A DNA stretch of 64,000 bases, taken from assembly GCA_951230915.1 (NCBI GenBank), contig OX579642.1, positions 2,108,001-2,172,000 on the forward strand, written 5' to 3'. Of the stretch, positions 36,180 to 48,658 are shown piece by piece. The translations under genes and the position numbers were made by a program. The DNA comes from Antitrichia curtipendula. Taxonomy: Eukaryota; Streptophyta; Bryopsida; Hypnales; Leucodontaceae. The notes below the pieces were generated by a model. It did no database searches and was not told the DNA's origin. It was given only the letters and a program-made list of their open reading frames with translations. Numbering within the stretch: the first letter of the stretch is position 1; each line of letters starts with the position of its first letter.

Positions 36180-36341
36180 TAAGGTAAACCATCTCATTGC
36201 AGTCAGAATTTGAGACCATCCCATTGTGGTCAAAATATTAATGGTGGTGTACATTTGAGAACTCAAATGTACACCACCATTAACATTTTGACCACAATGG
36301 GGCCTACTCAAATTCTGATCGCAATGGGATGGTTTATCGTA
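36180..36341. mobile_element. Foldback element, about 160 bp
   Basis: Palindromic around 36264: AATGGTGGTGTACATTTGAG pairs with CTCAAATGTACACCACCATT, and the outer arms (AACCATCTCATTGC / GCAATGGGATGGTT) pair imperfectly. Confidence 0.9.
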
Positions 36342-39260
36342 CATTCCTCACAATAGCTTCCTGATCGACACTTGTGTTTGAGCAAGCAAAAAGTAACATG
36401 ATTTGCATACTGTTCTCAGGTTATCTTGATGTTTATATGTTGTAGGTGAAGAGTAAGAATTCTATGCGAGTATTTGCACCCAATTGTGAAGACTGACAGT
36501 CTTTGTAAATCACTTTTCATTAGAGGACTGAAAACTGCAGAAACTTGAAACCTGAAGTCACTTCATGCACGTGTTTGCTGTGAGTGCGTATCAATTATAG
36601 ATCACATAGGGAATTTTGTTAAAATGGCAATAATTGTGGACGACATTTTACGACTTGGTGGTCTAAACCATCTAGGATAGGTATAAATTTAAGATTGCGC
36701 AATGTAAACTGTAAGATTGTCAAAGATGCGGAATGATTGTCATTTCAACGAAATTCCTCGTTCATGCTTGTCATGTTGCTACTTGAGGATGCAAGCAGAA
36801 TAGGAAAATATTCAATCACTACCAACCAATTAAGAGTATTTTGTTGGTCATCAGGTTTGAATCTAAGTTACACTTAAGATCTAATTTGTCTGAGAGATAG
36901 GGAATGGTGGTAGAAGGAAAATTAGGTTGAATGAAATCTAATTGTGGTAACTACACCTAATTGCATCCAAATGAGCAATTGAACAATGTTCCTATTATGA
37001 AATTGCTTAGTTTTTAGTTGGATCTTATTGGAAGTGAGATGAGTAATTTTAGATTTCTTTGTATGCATTCTTGGGGTACCAAATGAATAAAATACGAAGA
37101 TCCAAAGAGTTGAAATTTGATGTACTTGAAATCGATTGTGGGCTCTTATGAATAGTGGTAGTACATTTTAAGTAAACCAATGAACATGGTTGGGTATAGG
37201 AAAGGTCACAAGGGTGAAAGTATGCAACGGCTTACCACTTTTGATGTCACGGTGTCACATTTGAGGAACTAATTTATTTTAATTGTACATAAATGAGGAG
37301 AATTACATGCATAAATTGGGTGTGATGATTGACATTACAAATGTATTCTAGGGTCCAAGTGCATTTTTTAAATTTGTACTCAATATCTAGTTTTATTCAC
37401 TAATATATATAGTTTAGTTTTTAGTTTAGTTTTTTACTTTAAATATAAATTTTAATATTTAAATTGGTTGGAGGAAGAAACTAGCAAGATTTTACAAGTG
37501 GGCCTAATTTTCTTATTATTTAATTCCTTATACAAGATATATTGTAGAATTAAACAATAAAATGAGTTAAACAATATAATAAATAAAAACAAATAAAATT
37601 CTTTAAAAATTAACTTCAAGACAAATTAAACAATATAAAAATTTGGCCCACCTGTAGAATCTTGTTAGCTTTCTTCACCAAGAATCCAAAGTGTTAAAAA
37701 CTTTATTTACATTTTTTTATTGAATGTGACAAAGTAGGTAGGCCGTAGCATGCTTTCACCCACAACTAGGTGCAATTACCTTACTATTGACAAAGACATG
37801 ATTCAACTCTTAATATAAAGCTCAGAGTGCTCTTGTTGTTGAATGTAAATAGTCCTTTATGTGGAGTGCTAAAAGGTATTACATGATTGTAAAAGAGAGG
37901 GCCCTTGATTGGCAAGGCCCTCATTTGGAGGTCTCGCTTGCATAATGTCAATAGGACAAGCCTCATCACATATGCTAGCTACACCTCCCATTGATACATA
38001 TTGCCTATTTGAAAAGTTTCATACATTTTGTGGGCCTCATGCGATGTGAGTGCATGCCAAATGAATGATAGTGAGCTTCTAAAGGATTTACGCAAGGCAA
38101 TAGGAAATCAAGAGTTCACATGCAAAGATTTATAGTGATTGTGGGCATCTACAATACATTAGCTTAGGTTGATAGAAATTGAGACTTCTAAATTTGAAAA
38201 CCTTCAAATATTTACACCTTAGTACTTTACAATCAATCTCAAGTAAGAATTTGCCAATGTAGTATATTATTTATGGCCTACTAATGATTTAGAATGTGGT
38301 TTAATGGAAGTTGACTACCCTAATATAACTCAAAGAATTTAAATAATAATAATAATTCCAAAAATTTGGAATAACATGTTGCTTTGAAGACAAGATATTT
38401 GAGAAGCAATATATTTTTAGAAGATAATGTATTTGATATAATTAAAAAGTATAACATCAAATTCTTGTTGACATGGAATAACAACAAATTTGGCTTTATT
38501 TTTAAAATCATTAACTGAGTTTAAATAATCTCATATTGAAGAATTAACACAAATGTATAGGTTTTGTAGCTAGCTTTATAGGGATTATTGTAGTCAATGT
38601 TGGAATATTAAAATATGTATGAGTTTATTACATTACTTTCTAGATTACAATTTTCCTCAAAGAATTTGGAAGAGTGCTTTTGGTTTGATACTTCAAGTTT
38701 TCATAAAAATAAATATTTGCTAGTATTTAATATAATTCTTAGCACGATGACATTCAATAATGCACTAATTCATGTGCATATTTTTCTACTTATAATGTCT
38801 CCTCTCTAACTTTGTGTACATTTGGCAAATACAAGGATCTTAACAAAAGACTAATTTGATCATTCTTATTAATTGGTATAATTGCCTAAAAAAATACAAC
38901 TTTATAGAAAAACAAAAAAATATACATAGTAAGTTCCATCTAATTATAATATCTACATCTTTAGAAGTAAGGGCATGGAGTACAAAAAATATATAATCAA
39001 TGATTTTTATAAAATAGAAAATGTGCTTCTTTATTTATGAGTCTTGATAATTTTTTGGCTACCTTTGTAAAAGATTTTCATCCTTCTAAGTTAAATAAAA
39101 AATGTTATGAATATTTAAAAAAAATGTATTTCATTGAAACATAGTCAATACCAACTAACGTTTTTATGTTTTTTCTTAAAAAAGATCCAAAATTTTGTAA
39201 CTTTTTTACATGGAATACAAATAACATACCAATAAATTGGATTTATAAAGTCCCTTTTAT
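36342..39260. other. AT-rich intergenic DNA, no gene recognised
   Basis: Strongly AT-rich with short chance ORFs of up to 64 codons. The only bounded structure seen is the foldback at 37472-37676. Confidence 0.5.
37472..37676. mobile_element. Foldback element, about 205 bp
   Basis: The left arm AGCAAGATTTTACAAGTGGG pairs with the right arm CCCACCTGTAGAATCTTGTT, with matching outer GAAGAAA / TTTCTTC; AT-rich loop. Confidence 0.75.
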
Positions 39261-39554
39261 TAAGGTAGGAGGTCCCAAAAGCACCCATTTATGAGCCAAT
39301 TCACAATTTGAAGGTGGTGGTTTGACTTCTTAAAATATTTTTCAGTAATTTTCCTTGAAAGACAAATGGAATTAGGATTTAACCAAATCATTTCATAATT
39401 TTTTTGACCTTTGTGGGATTAGTTATGAATTTTGAAATTGGCTCATTAAAAGTATCCCCTCTGATAAGTTCATTTTTGGTACACCGAAGAAAGCAAAATG
39501 TACCTCAGTGTTAGAGAACGCTTTTAGAGTCTCTTTACGGACCTCCGACCTTAC
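39261..39554. mobile_element. TAAGGTAGG-ended MITE, copy 4
   Basis: Termini TAAGGTAGGAGGTCC and GGACCTCCGACCTTA; the interior matches 22664-22981. It abuts the presumed upstream region of the NME7-like gene. Confidence 0.88.
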
Positions 39555-40990
39555 CTCTCCACAAACGGTTTGGCAACAAAATTTGCTTTGCCCCGTGGGA
39601 CGAAGGCTCACCACGTTGAAAGCAAGTGCAGTTACAGCACCATACGATTGCGGCGCCATCTCTCCGTTACAGCCCTGGATCTCAAGAGTTTTGGCGGCGA
39701 GCGCCGTTTCACTCCAATTGCGGTCGGTTATATTCTGTTATTGATGCAGTGGGAGACGACTTCAGTAGTCTCGATCCTCTCTTGAGTCTAAACGATCTGC
39801 ACTGACCGACTACTATAACAAGGTCTGTATGTTTCTTAAGCTGCCATTCTTGTACTGAGCTAGTTCGTCAGGGTTTTGCATTCCTGTACTCTTCTCACCA
39901 GATTTGGCGGTAATTCTGGAGCTTGAGATGAGGAAACGGTAGGTGAGATTTAGAGGAGATCGGCTATGGCGTTGATGCTGAGAGTGTTGTTTAGTTTTAG
40001 TTTTTGAATCGGTGTGGGAGCTGTGATAAAGGCGATCGAAAAATGTTAGAGCTGGAAAAGATGATCGTGATTCTGTTTGTTGCTGTGAGATGAGATTCTT
40101 TCTTGAAGATGTTAGTGGAAAAGAATCTTAATTCCGTTTGTTGCTGGTAAAGTTGATGATTGAATTTAATAGCTTTAGTTGAGGAGGGAGTGAATTGCCT
40201 TGTGCCGAAGTGGTGGAATAGTGTATAAATGTCGGCAAGTAGATTTGGCGCGATATCTTCCTCTCGACTGTCTTGATTGAAAGCGAAGATGTAAATTGTG
40301 CATTCTGCTCTCAGGTTCTTTGGATCTTTGTGATCGAGTGTTCCTTTTGTCAGAATGGGAATGGAATGTGAAAAGGACAGGGAGTGCAAGTAATTGTGTT
40401 TTTTAGGCATGTGAGAGTTCGACGATTCTGATATTGTAGCTAAGCTGGGACTATAGCCAGCTTTCTAGGAAATGGTGTGAACCAGTATTTCCACCGCGAG
40501 CTCGGAAAATAATAGAGGTGGAAAATAATCGGAATTGTGTTTGTTGCTGTGAGATGAGATTCTTTCTTGAAGATGCGAGCGGCAATTTTCTCGGTGGAGA
40601 CTTGGAGGTGGCAAAAAGTTACCGATAAAGTGATGAACTGAATAGCTAGAGTTGAGCAGGGATTGACGAAGCCTTGTGCCTACGTGGTGAAATAGTGACT
40701 AAATGGTGGTAAGCAGATTTGTCGTACAATCTTTCTCTTGACTGCCTTGATAAAAAGCGAATTTTAAATGCGCATTCCGCTCGCAAATTCTTTGGATCCA
40801 AGTGATTGAGTGTTCCTTCTGTCGGAATAGACTTTGCAAACAATGGAGAGTGCAAGTAACTGCTTCCTAGTCATGTGAGAGTTCCTCGATTCTGACATGA
40901 CAGCTAAGCTGTAAAGACAATTTTCAACCAATTAGATCGCTAGCTTTTAGAAAATTGTGAATCGGTGTCATCAGATTTGTGTTTGTGCAG
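39555..40990 (+). promoter_or_regulatory. Probable upstream region / 5' leader / first intron of the NME7-like gene
   Basis: More balanced base composition than the flanking repeats, starting directly after a TAAGGTAGG MITE and ending at the acceptor GTTTGTGCAG (40981-40990) of the first recognisable DM10 exon. It should hold the promoter and a short first coding exon, since family members begin only a few residues before the DM10 block. One candidate ATG at 39928 is followed by a GT donor, but its phase does not match the 40991 exon, so I do not call it. The second half is a tandem duplication. Confidence 0.4.
40020..40890. repeat. Divergent tandem duplication upstream of the NME7-like exons
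   Basis: About 40020-40430 and 40500-40890 are related head-to-tail. Shared blocks in order: TTGTTGCTGTGAGATGAGAT, TCTTTCTTGAAGATG, TTGATTGAAAGCGAA-like, TCTTTGGATC, GAGTGTTCCTT, GAGTGCAAGTAA, CATGTGAGAGTTC and AGCTAAGCTG. Divergence is substantial, so the duplication is old. It lies where the first intron or leader of the NME7-like gene is expected. Confidence 0.8.
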
Positions 40991-43792
40991 GACATTAAAA
41001 ACAACGGAGGTCGGTATGCTTTCTTGGTCAGGTGGTTGGATCCGATGACGGAGATAGTGTGGAAGTATCAATTTATGTACCATACATCAGATAGATCCAT
41101 TGAGATGGTGCGTTGAAATTAGGCATTCCCTTTTGGAATTTTCTTCTGGCAGGAGATGCGCACCTTGAAGAAGCAGCGTTTCATACTACTCTCATTTGCT
41201 ATTTATCTTGAATGCGCTTGAGTCAGCAAACGTGTTTAGAATCCGCTCTCCAGCCGATCTGGATAGCGGCACCATTGCAATGAATGGACAAAACTGGAGT
41301 GATAGTGAGCTGTTCGTGATGAAGCATTACTTCTTTTGCTAGTGTCATTCATTCAGAGGCAGAGCCTAATTGTATCACTCTGCTAAATTGATTCTGAGAA
41401 CTAGTGTAAATTTTCTGTTCTTTTGAACTGTGCACATTCAATCTGTCGATTCGATTCTTGTGTATTTGGAATGCAGTACGATTTGAAGAATCACAAATCG
41501 TTTCTGAAGAGAGTGGCTTGTCCTGCATTGTCTCTAGAGCAACTTTACATTGGCAACACCATCTATGTCTATTCTCGACAGTTCTTTATTGAGGACTACG
41601 GTGATGATTTTACCCGAAAGCATTTGCGTGGACTGCAGGAAACGTAAAGCAATTTCTCTCTAATTCTGGAATTTTTCATATATCGCTGATGATTTTATTG
41701 ATCCTCTGTACCTATGAATTTCATGTGATGGGTTGCTAATCCCAACATGTCAAGCTACGGGCCAAGTTCACTGCATTGATATGATTGCCGATTCAAATCT
41801 CTGTCAGGACGCTGGCATTGATAAAACCAGATGCGTTCCACCATACAGGACGAATCTTGGAATGCATTACAGCGAACGGGCTTCTCGTCAAGAACCTCCG
41901 CATGTGCCAGCTTTCTCTTAATCAAGCAGAAGAATTCTACAAGTGAAGCCTTTCTTCCAGTGAGTGAACTCCCCTGTCTCCCATCTCTTGGCTCTGCTGT
42001 TTGATATCGCTGTTGTTTTTACTGGTGTTTCGTAACTCAAACTGGCAAAATCGATAACATGTCACTTTTCAAATCGCCAAAATTGTTACATTCAAGTGCT
42101 CAGACTCTAAAACTAGGTCTGGCTAGATCTGAGGTTCCATCTGAAAAAAGTGCCAATCTCCGGAATTTTTCCAAAAAAACGATACGAGCATGTGTAGATG
42201 GCAGTTCTGAGAAACGCTTTACAGATTAAAGGACAATTACATGAATACGAATCAAATTTGAGCTGGGAACTTTCGTTGTGCGTTGCAGATGCCTCACTCA
42301 ATTAATTGCTAGTGGGCCAATCGTGGCCATGGAACTTGTTGTTGAAAATGCAATTTGTAGGTGGCGTTTGTTGCTTGGTAAGCAATTATTCATGCACAAA
42401 TGCATCACGAAGTATCTAATTTCAGATTGAAACACCATCTCAGAATGATGCCAAAAAATCACCTATTAATAACATAACTGTAAGTCGCACAGGAACTAAA
42501 GGTTAGATTCGTTGAGTGCACAAAAAGCTCTTGAAACTCATCCTTTTAAAGGGATTTATTTCTCATTTTCTTTGCCAGGGCCTACTAGTACCGAAGTTGC
42601 AAGAATTAAGCCACCCTCTTCTATTCGCGCCCAGTTTGTACGAGAAATGCTTGTCATGGTTCAGATTTGCACGAGTCTGCCCATCTGGTAACGGATTATT
42701 TCGCTTCTGATGTTGAAATCTGGTGTTGCATCCATACCATGCTCACTAAGAAGCCTTGAAATTGTATCTGGTTTGGTTATCAAAATCACCTATCTACATT
42801 TATTTTATTCTATCAACTGTAAGTACGGTATCGTGATAGGTCAGATATATGGTGGCCAGCGTGTCTTTACCCTTGTTCGAGCCCGAGTAGCTCATTATTT
42901 GGTTTCGGTAAACTCGCAGGAAGTGTGTTTCTTCTTCATCAATAGGAAACTTGGAATGTGCGTGCGATTCCGTAACTGTTGCAATTAATAAACCACATGC
43001 CATGATGGCAGCTGATGATCACCTCGGTTTTCCCTATGACCCTACTGGCCCAATGTAACATATTCCCAATTCATGGTTCCGAGCTTGCTAGATTCCAATT
43101 CATAGTTTTTGTTAACGAGCTACAGCAAATGAGCGTGAACCTAAAGTTACAATTTCTCATCCCTGGTTTTGTGGTGTGCTTACAGGCAATGATATTCGAA
43201 CTTGCTTCTGGAGATTTCATAGCCTTGGAGATTGCTGATAAACACAATCCTTGTGAATAAATTTAGAGACCTTTGTGGCCCTATTGACCCTTGCATTGCG
43301 CGCTCTCTTCGGCCTCACACTATTCGATCCGAATTTGGTGTGAACAAGGTATCTAATCTCCTGGACCATGCTGCTCGGCAGAAAGAATTTCCTTCAATAC
43401 GTCAGAGCCTCAGAGCAGAAGTATCTGCTAGGTTTTTTCTGAAGCCCTTGGAACTGAGCGAGAGTTTTTAACTGATATGATCTAACCATGAAACACAGGT
43501 CAAGAATGCTATCCATTGCAAAGACCTCGAAGAAGATGGCGAGCTTGAGGCACAGTACATTTTCATGCACGAGTGGACTCTCGATGGAAGAAATCCACCC
43601 GCTTTATTGCCCAAAACCTCATGTGGCAAGAAGAATTTCGAGTCCACTGATGCGTCTGACTACTCCAATACATCATCAGGTACATCGTCTTCCGGAACCT
43701 GTTCTGGTACATCGTTCGGATCATCATCTTGTTCATCCTCTCAAAGCGATCGAGGTAATCCCCCTCCAAGATTCTCTTGCCGGGCTGCATGA
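40991..43792 (+). pseudogene. NME7: NME7-like gene (DM10 + two NDPK domains), disrupted by short deletions
   Basis: NME7 is a gamma-tubulin-ring and ciliary-axoneme-associated protein with an N-terminal DM10 domain and two nucleoside diphosphate kinase (NDPK) domains. Exons seen: 40991-41107 and 41477-41643 (DM10: FLVRWLDPMTEIVWKY, YDLKNHKSFLKR, IEDYGDDFTRKHL); 41808-41959 (first NDPK: TLALIKPDAFHHTGRILE); 42289-42377 (SGPIVAMEL, NAICRWRLLLG); 42579 to about 42800 (SSIRAQF, then TRNACHGSD with the active-site His); 43186-43348 (ALEI, FRDLCGPIDPCIARSLRP); 43499-43792 (NAIHCKDLEEDG with the second His, then a Ser-rich tail ending at TGA 43790). Junction phases agree. Lesions: an in-frame TGA at 41944 with KPFF shifted out of frame at 41946; the expected GTDG missing with a shift at 42638; missing residues after WCCI near 42732 and a shift before SLEIVS near 42752; a shift at about 43250. 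The first exon with the start codon was not found. Most likely a recent pseudogene; an assembly problem or unusual splicing are alternatives. Confidence 0.75.
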
Positions 43793-46206
43793 AGCAGTAT
43801 CTCTCATTCATTTCTTCAACGCCATTTTTATGGTCATTAGGATGCTGCTAATCCGGGTGCCAAGAACAAATATAAGGGTTTGACCAGGAGTTCATGGTAC
43901 AACATGGCTACACAGTTTAGACAAAATTCCATCCCTCACAAGTTTCTAACCAAATTTCAATTAATTAACAGATGTTCGAACCTCCATGTTCGGTCATATT
44001 AACCTGTGAATGATCTTGCATCTGATTTTTGTTGTAAGAAGTTTAGTTCTATTAACATAAGGGATGGTATGCTTTATCTTTTTTCTTTAAACCTCTAGTG
44101 AGAGAATCTATCATGAGCTTTCTGAATTAGCTCAGAGTGACAGTGTACAACTATGATCGAAGCTTACTGACTGTATGTAATCTCTAATTCATACATGACC
44201 CTATGATGGGTTCAGTGATTCTTAAAAGCAAACCATCAGAGATTCTATCATTTATCGATCTGATGTACAGAATTTGCAGAAGTTTATCCCATTAATTAAT
44301 TAAATCATGAATGATTGTAATGATAAATTCAATCAAAGGAAACCAAACAAACTGCGTCCGGTGCAGACTTTTCAAGTCAACACTATGTACAGACTGAACA
44401 TGAAGGAGAATTTGACATGCCTCCCATAATATCGTATAAATCCTGTAATGCAGTATTTGAATCCACATTTAATTTACAAATTAACTGGCAGCGCTTTAGA
44501 AAATATGCAGTATGCTGAAAATTCTACTGCAGGAAGGTACGGGACTTAGGATGGATTTCAATCTACGTTTTGTCTGGGTTTGTTGCCAATGCTTGGATAA
44601 CACTCCTAAATGATGACTGGCACTAAGGTAAGCAGACCCCTTGTCCCCCAGCCAATTGCTGCCCCTAGCGTAATCTTGGTACTCAATTTGGCTCTGTTGT
44701 AGCAAGTTGTACGCAGGTCTACATTACAATAACAAAAAACAAAGTGTGAAACTTGGTTGGAATTGGATTGTTGGGTTGAAAAAGTCACAATTTTATGACT
44801 TCAGTGAACACTACTATTCAAGTTTCTAAATGTGACAAAAGGTTCATTCATTAAAGAAATCTTTTGAATTCAACTTATAGATTCACGTTGTATTTTTCCT
44901 TTGACCTCAAATAAGTAAGTGTAATTAATAATTGATGGGATACAACCTACCGTTTTGGACTAACTTCACTCCTGTGGACTCAATTTTCTAATCGAATCAA
45001 ACATAGAAGGTATTAACTCTCAATTGAATAAGGAATCATTTTAATTTTTTTGAGAACTAAAACAACTTCTCTTGACTTTATATTTTAAAATTTTTGCATG
45101 AGACTTTAGAATAGATGCTAATCATCTTGATCTTCATGTGAAGCATTATTTCTTGTCATTTCTATAAATATTACAAAATTTAATATTTAAAAATAATCAA
45201 ATGTCAAATTAGCTAGCTAAAATTAGATTTTTGAAATTAATTTTATTTGATTGTATATATTTGTACCTATTCAAAAACATTTGAACTATTCAATTCCAAA
45301 TAATGAGATGAAGCTTATGAAAGGTTTTATTTTTCTTGCAATGAAGACTAAAACACATATTAAGTTGTTTTTTTAAATCAATTTTCAAAATATCAAAATA
45401 AAAATAGAGAAAGGAATGTTATAAGAACATTTTCACCATTTATATTGATAATTTTCAATTTCTTGTAAATGTTATTAGTGATTTAGTTTTTTCTTTCATT
45501 CAATATTATCTTTCACTTTATACATTTTTTAAAGATGAATACAAAAGTTTTTATATGTAAATCTTTTTTGATGTATTTTCAATCCATTTTTCAACATATT
45601 GATTAAAATGCACAAGTTATAAGATACACATTCTTTTTTCTAAAACTATTAAAAGACAAAACTTCACCTTTAGAAAGGGATAGAAAGAATTACTTTTAGA
45701 AGTTAAACACATCAAACTTGTAAAGGTTGGAGATTTTCATTTTGAATTTTTGTGAGGATGTACTTGAACAAGTTAACTAATGTATCATATGGTTGGATTT
45801 GTTGGAAAATAAATAGAGATGAAGATTCTAGCCTTGTTTTGTATATAAGTATTTTGAACCATTTTGGATCTCAAAACAATGCACTAAATTAGGGATGAAT
45901 TATAGATGTTTGAAGTTGATTATGAGTTCATCCTTTTCAAAATTGCATGACAAAGTAATACATTTATTTCATTAGATTAGTTGCAAGTTTTAGAATTCAA
46001 AGCCTTTTTTAGGTATCGAGTCTTTCCTAATCCAATTTTTAACCAAATGAAAAAGCTAGATTCAATAAAAACATAACATTCTATTTGGATTTTGAATGAC
46101 CACCTTTAATAATCTGAAAACCATTACAAACTTTAAAGAACAACTAATGGGACTTAGAGAGGTAGTTAATGGAAGTTCAAACATTTTGTGATTTAAGGGT
46201 GTAGAT
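43793..46206. other. Intergenic downstream of the NME7-like gene, no gene recognised
   Basis: 43793-44300 may be its 3' UTR (no clear polyadenylation signal chosen). From about 44880 onward the sequence is AT-rich and featureless. Confidence 0.4.
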
Positions 46207-48020
46207 TTAATCCCTAAAGTCCCAAGTATCTCCGAGTGGGACATTTGCAAAGAGATACTTGACAAGTTGGGCAAATTTTTTGTGATTTCAATTTTTAGCA
46301 TGATTTAAAAAAAAAAACTTAATGATAGAAAAATAAATAGTTTTTTTCAATGATGGAAAATAAGTTTTTATTTATTGCAATTAGTGCATGGCAGCAATAG
46401 TTATGCTTCACAAAGCTCAAAATAGTCGAGAGAGGGTAACAAGAAAACAACTTAAAATTAAAAGATTATGATTTGGTCAATATGAGAAGATTTGGTTAGT
46501 TCCATTTAGATAAAAGATGAGAAAGTTACAGAGCATTTTGTTTTGTGGGCTATCATAGCATCTTCTAGAAAAAATAATCTAATTATTGAATTTATTATTA
46601 ATAGAGCTCAATTTCACATTTGCCTCCTCCAAGTTCCATAGGGTTAATTTTAATTGGTAGAACAATCTCACCGTTAAAATTATTTTATACTAATTCCATT
46701 TTAGAGTTATGAATGATTTAGTTTTTTCCTCTATCTCATATTTATTTCTACTTAAATTATTTTTAAAGAATAAAAATCATATTATTTTTCTTTGAATTTT
46801 TTTCTTGAGCCCTCAACTCAATTCTCCATGAAAAATATTTAAAACTCAAAATCTGAAATGCAAATTTTTTTAGTTAACCCTAGACCGCCCAAGAGGACAG
46901 AAAGTGTCTTCACATAGTTTTAAGTTAAATTCAAAGTACTGTAACTTTTGCATCCGATGTCCAAATGCAATAAAACTTGTTGGAGAATTTGCGCCTTTTC
47001 TTCTCATTTTTGTGGTAAAATTTTCAAATCAATATAATAGGTAATGATTTTATGAAAGCCAATCGAAGTTCACAAGCTCAATTTGATTCACCAAAGTGCA
47101 CTTCATGGCTGCAACTTTGGGGGCTTGTATCTCCTTCATCCAATGTTCGATTTCAATAAAATTTGGTGTATTAAAATCCCCTTGAAGTCTACTTATTGTG
47201 GTGAAATTTTCATGTCAATACAAGTTGTTTTGAATGTTTGGGAGCAATTCAAAATTCAAAATCCCGTCATTTTGCAACTACAATGAACTTTGGCGGCTTG
47301 TATCTTTCTCATATAGTGTCTGATTTCAATAATTTTTTTGGGGGAAGTAGCGCATACTAGTCTAGTTTGTGTGGCTAAAATTTCACATCAATTGAAGCAG
47401 TTGTCAATGACTGAGAAGCATTATATTAGAAGGAGGTTCAGCTGTAGACGTGTTTTTTGCAACTTTTCTTGCTTATTTTTGACATTTGCAAGTCATTTTT
47501 GCAAACACATTGAGTCAATTGAATGGAATTTTTTTTCACCAATGCATTTGCGTGTTGGTTTTGAATCACTTTGTAGTTTAAAGTTTTTTCAATTGATTAG
47601 GTTTAGAGATCAAATTTGGCCTCTAAATGTGTTTTTAGGAAAATTTCAGCGTTCTTTTTCAACACTAAAACATTATAATCTTGCAATCTATGCAGTCAAA
47701 TGACTTCAAATTTGATCCATGACATCTACAACATGTGTACTACATGATTGTATGGTTAAGATCTGTATAACTTAGTCACATTTAGATTTATAGCACTTCA
47801 AAAACTACATTGTTTTTCACCCAAATCGGCCATGGGTGGTCTAGGGTTAAGAAGATTCAAGTCTTAAAAACTAGATTTCAATAGTACCAAAAAATCATTT
47901 TTTCTTCACTTTGAACGCAAATACCTTGCAATCTATGTGGTCAAAGTTTTTGAAATTTCTTCCACCCATTTTCATACTAATCTATTGTAAGATCCTATGG
48001 TTAAATATGCAAAAAATCCA
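46207..48020. mobile_element. Family G TTAA element interrupted by a family F element
   Basis: The left end TTAATCCCTAAAGTCCC (46207) and the interior follow 56376-57306 up to a TTAA at 46874. After the insertion the match resumes at 47851 (GAAGATTCAAG, CTTGCAATCTATGTGGTCAAA) and fades near 48020 without a clear right end. Confidence 0.82.
46874..47850. mobile_element. Family F TTAA element nested in family G (977 bp), TTAA duplicated
   Basis: Left end TTAACCCTAGACCGCCCAAG followed by the palindrome GACAGAAAGTGTC; right end GGTGGTCTAGGGTTAA. TTAA stands at both edges (46874-46877, 47847-47850), while related family G copies carry a single TTAA at the same place (27968-27971, 57045-57048). 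Confidence 0.92.
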
Positions 48021-48658
48021 ACAAAGCAGCATTAGCTACATAATAGATTTTTCAGTTTTTAGGTTTTTTCACCAATAAATAAATGAGTGATAAACATTCA
48101 TTTGGCGTGAAATTTTGCCATATTATTGGCAATACAATGGGTTGTAGAAGACATTGCAAAACAAGCTTTCTCCAAAGCTATCCAAGTATCCATCCACAAT
48201 CAAGTAGTGATTCTCATAACATCTCACATAGCTTGCAAGTAGGCCAATCTTCCTATGCAAAGACATAGACATTGTGTGTAAGTCAAGACAACCAAAGTAT
48301 TGATCTTCTCAATAAAGACCAAACATGCGAAAGTCTCTTATATTTTCTGGATAGATCATTGCCAAAAGTGCAAGTTATCTACTAAATGTAGAGATGGGAA
48401 CCTAAACCTTCACAAATCAAATAGTGAAATGTGATCTTGGTATAGTCCCATAGATCAATGTCTCAAAAGTTGGTAATCATAAAAACAACGAAGTAAGGAT
48501 TCATGTACCTACAGATTGCAATGTGGACATGAAACATTGGTTATAGGGTTGATTTACCACACCTTGATTGCAATAGGGATGCAAAGTCTGCCCATGTTTG
48601 GAAGCCATGTACGCCTTGGAAATTCCGTAGCCAATCACAATCTGTGCATACCAAGACT
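48021..48658. other. Intergenic, no gene recognised
   Basis: AT-rich. The 159-codon open frame 48516-48995 runs into the hAT-like MITE and shows no family features. Confidence 0.4.

Noticed and set aside
39508..39785. Overlapping ORFs of 71-78 codons at the start of the NME7 upstream region
   Set aside because: They overlap in several frames on both strands, start inside a MITE and do not resemble the NME7 N-terminus.
42710..42988. Reading the whole 92-codon ORF as NME7 coding sequence
   Set aside because: Only its middle (SLEIVSGLVIK) aligns plausibly with the second NDPK domain; the rest matches weakly and could be intron.
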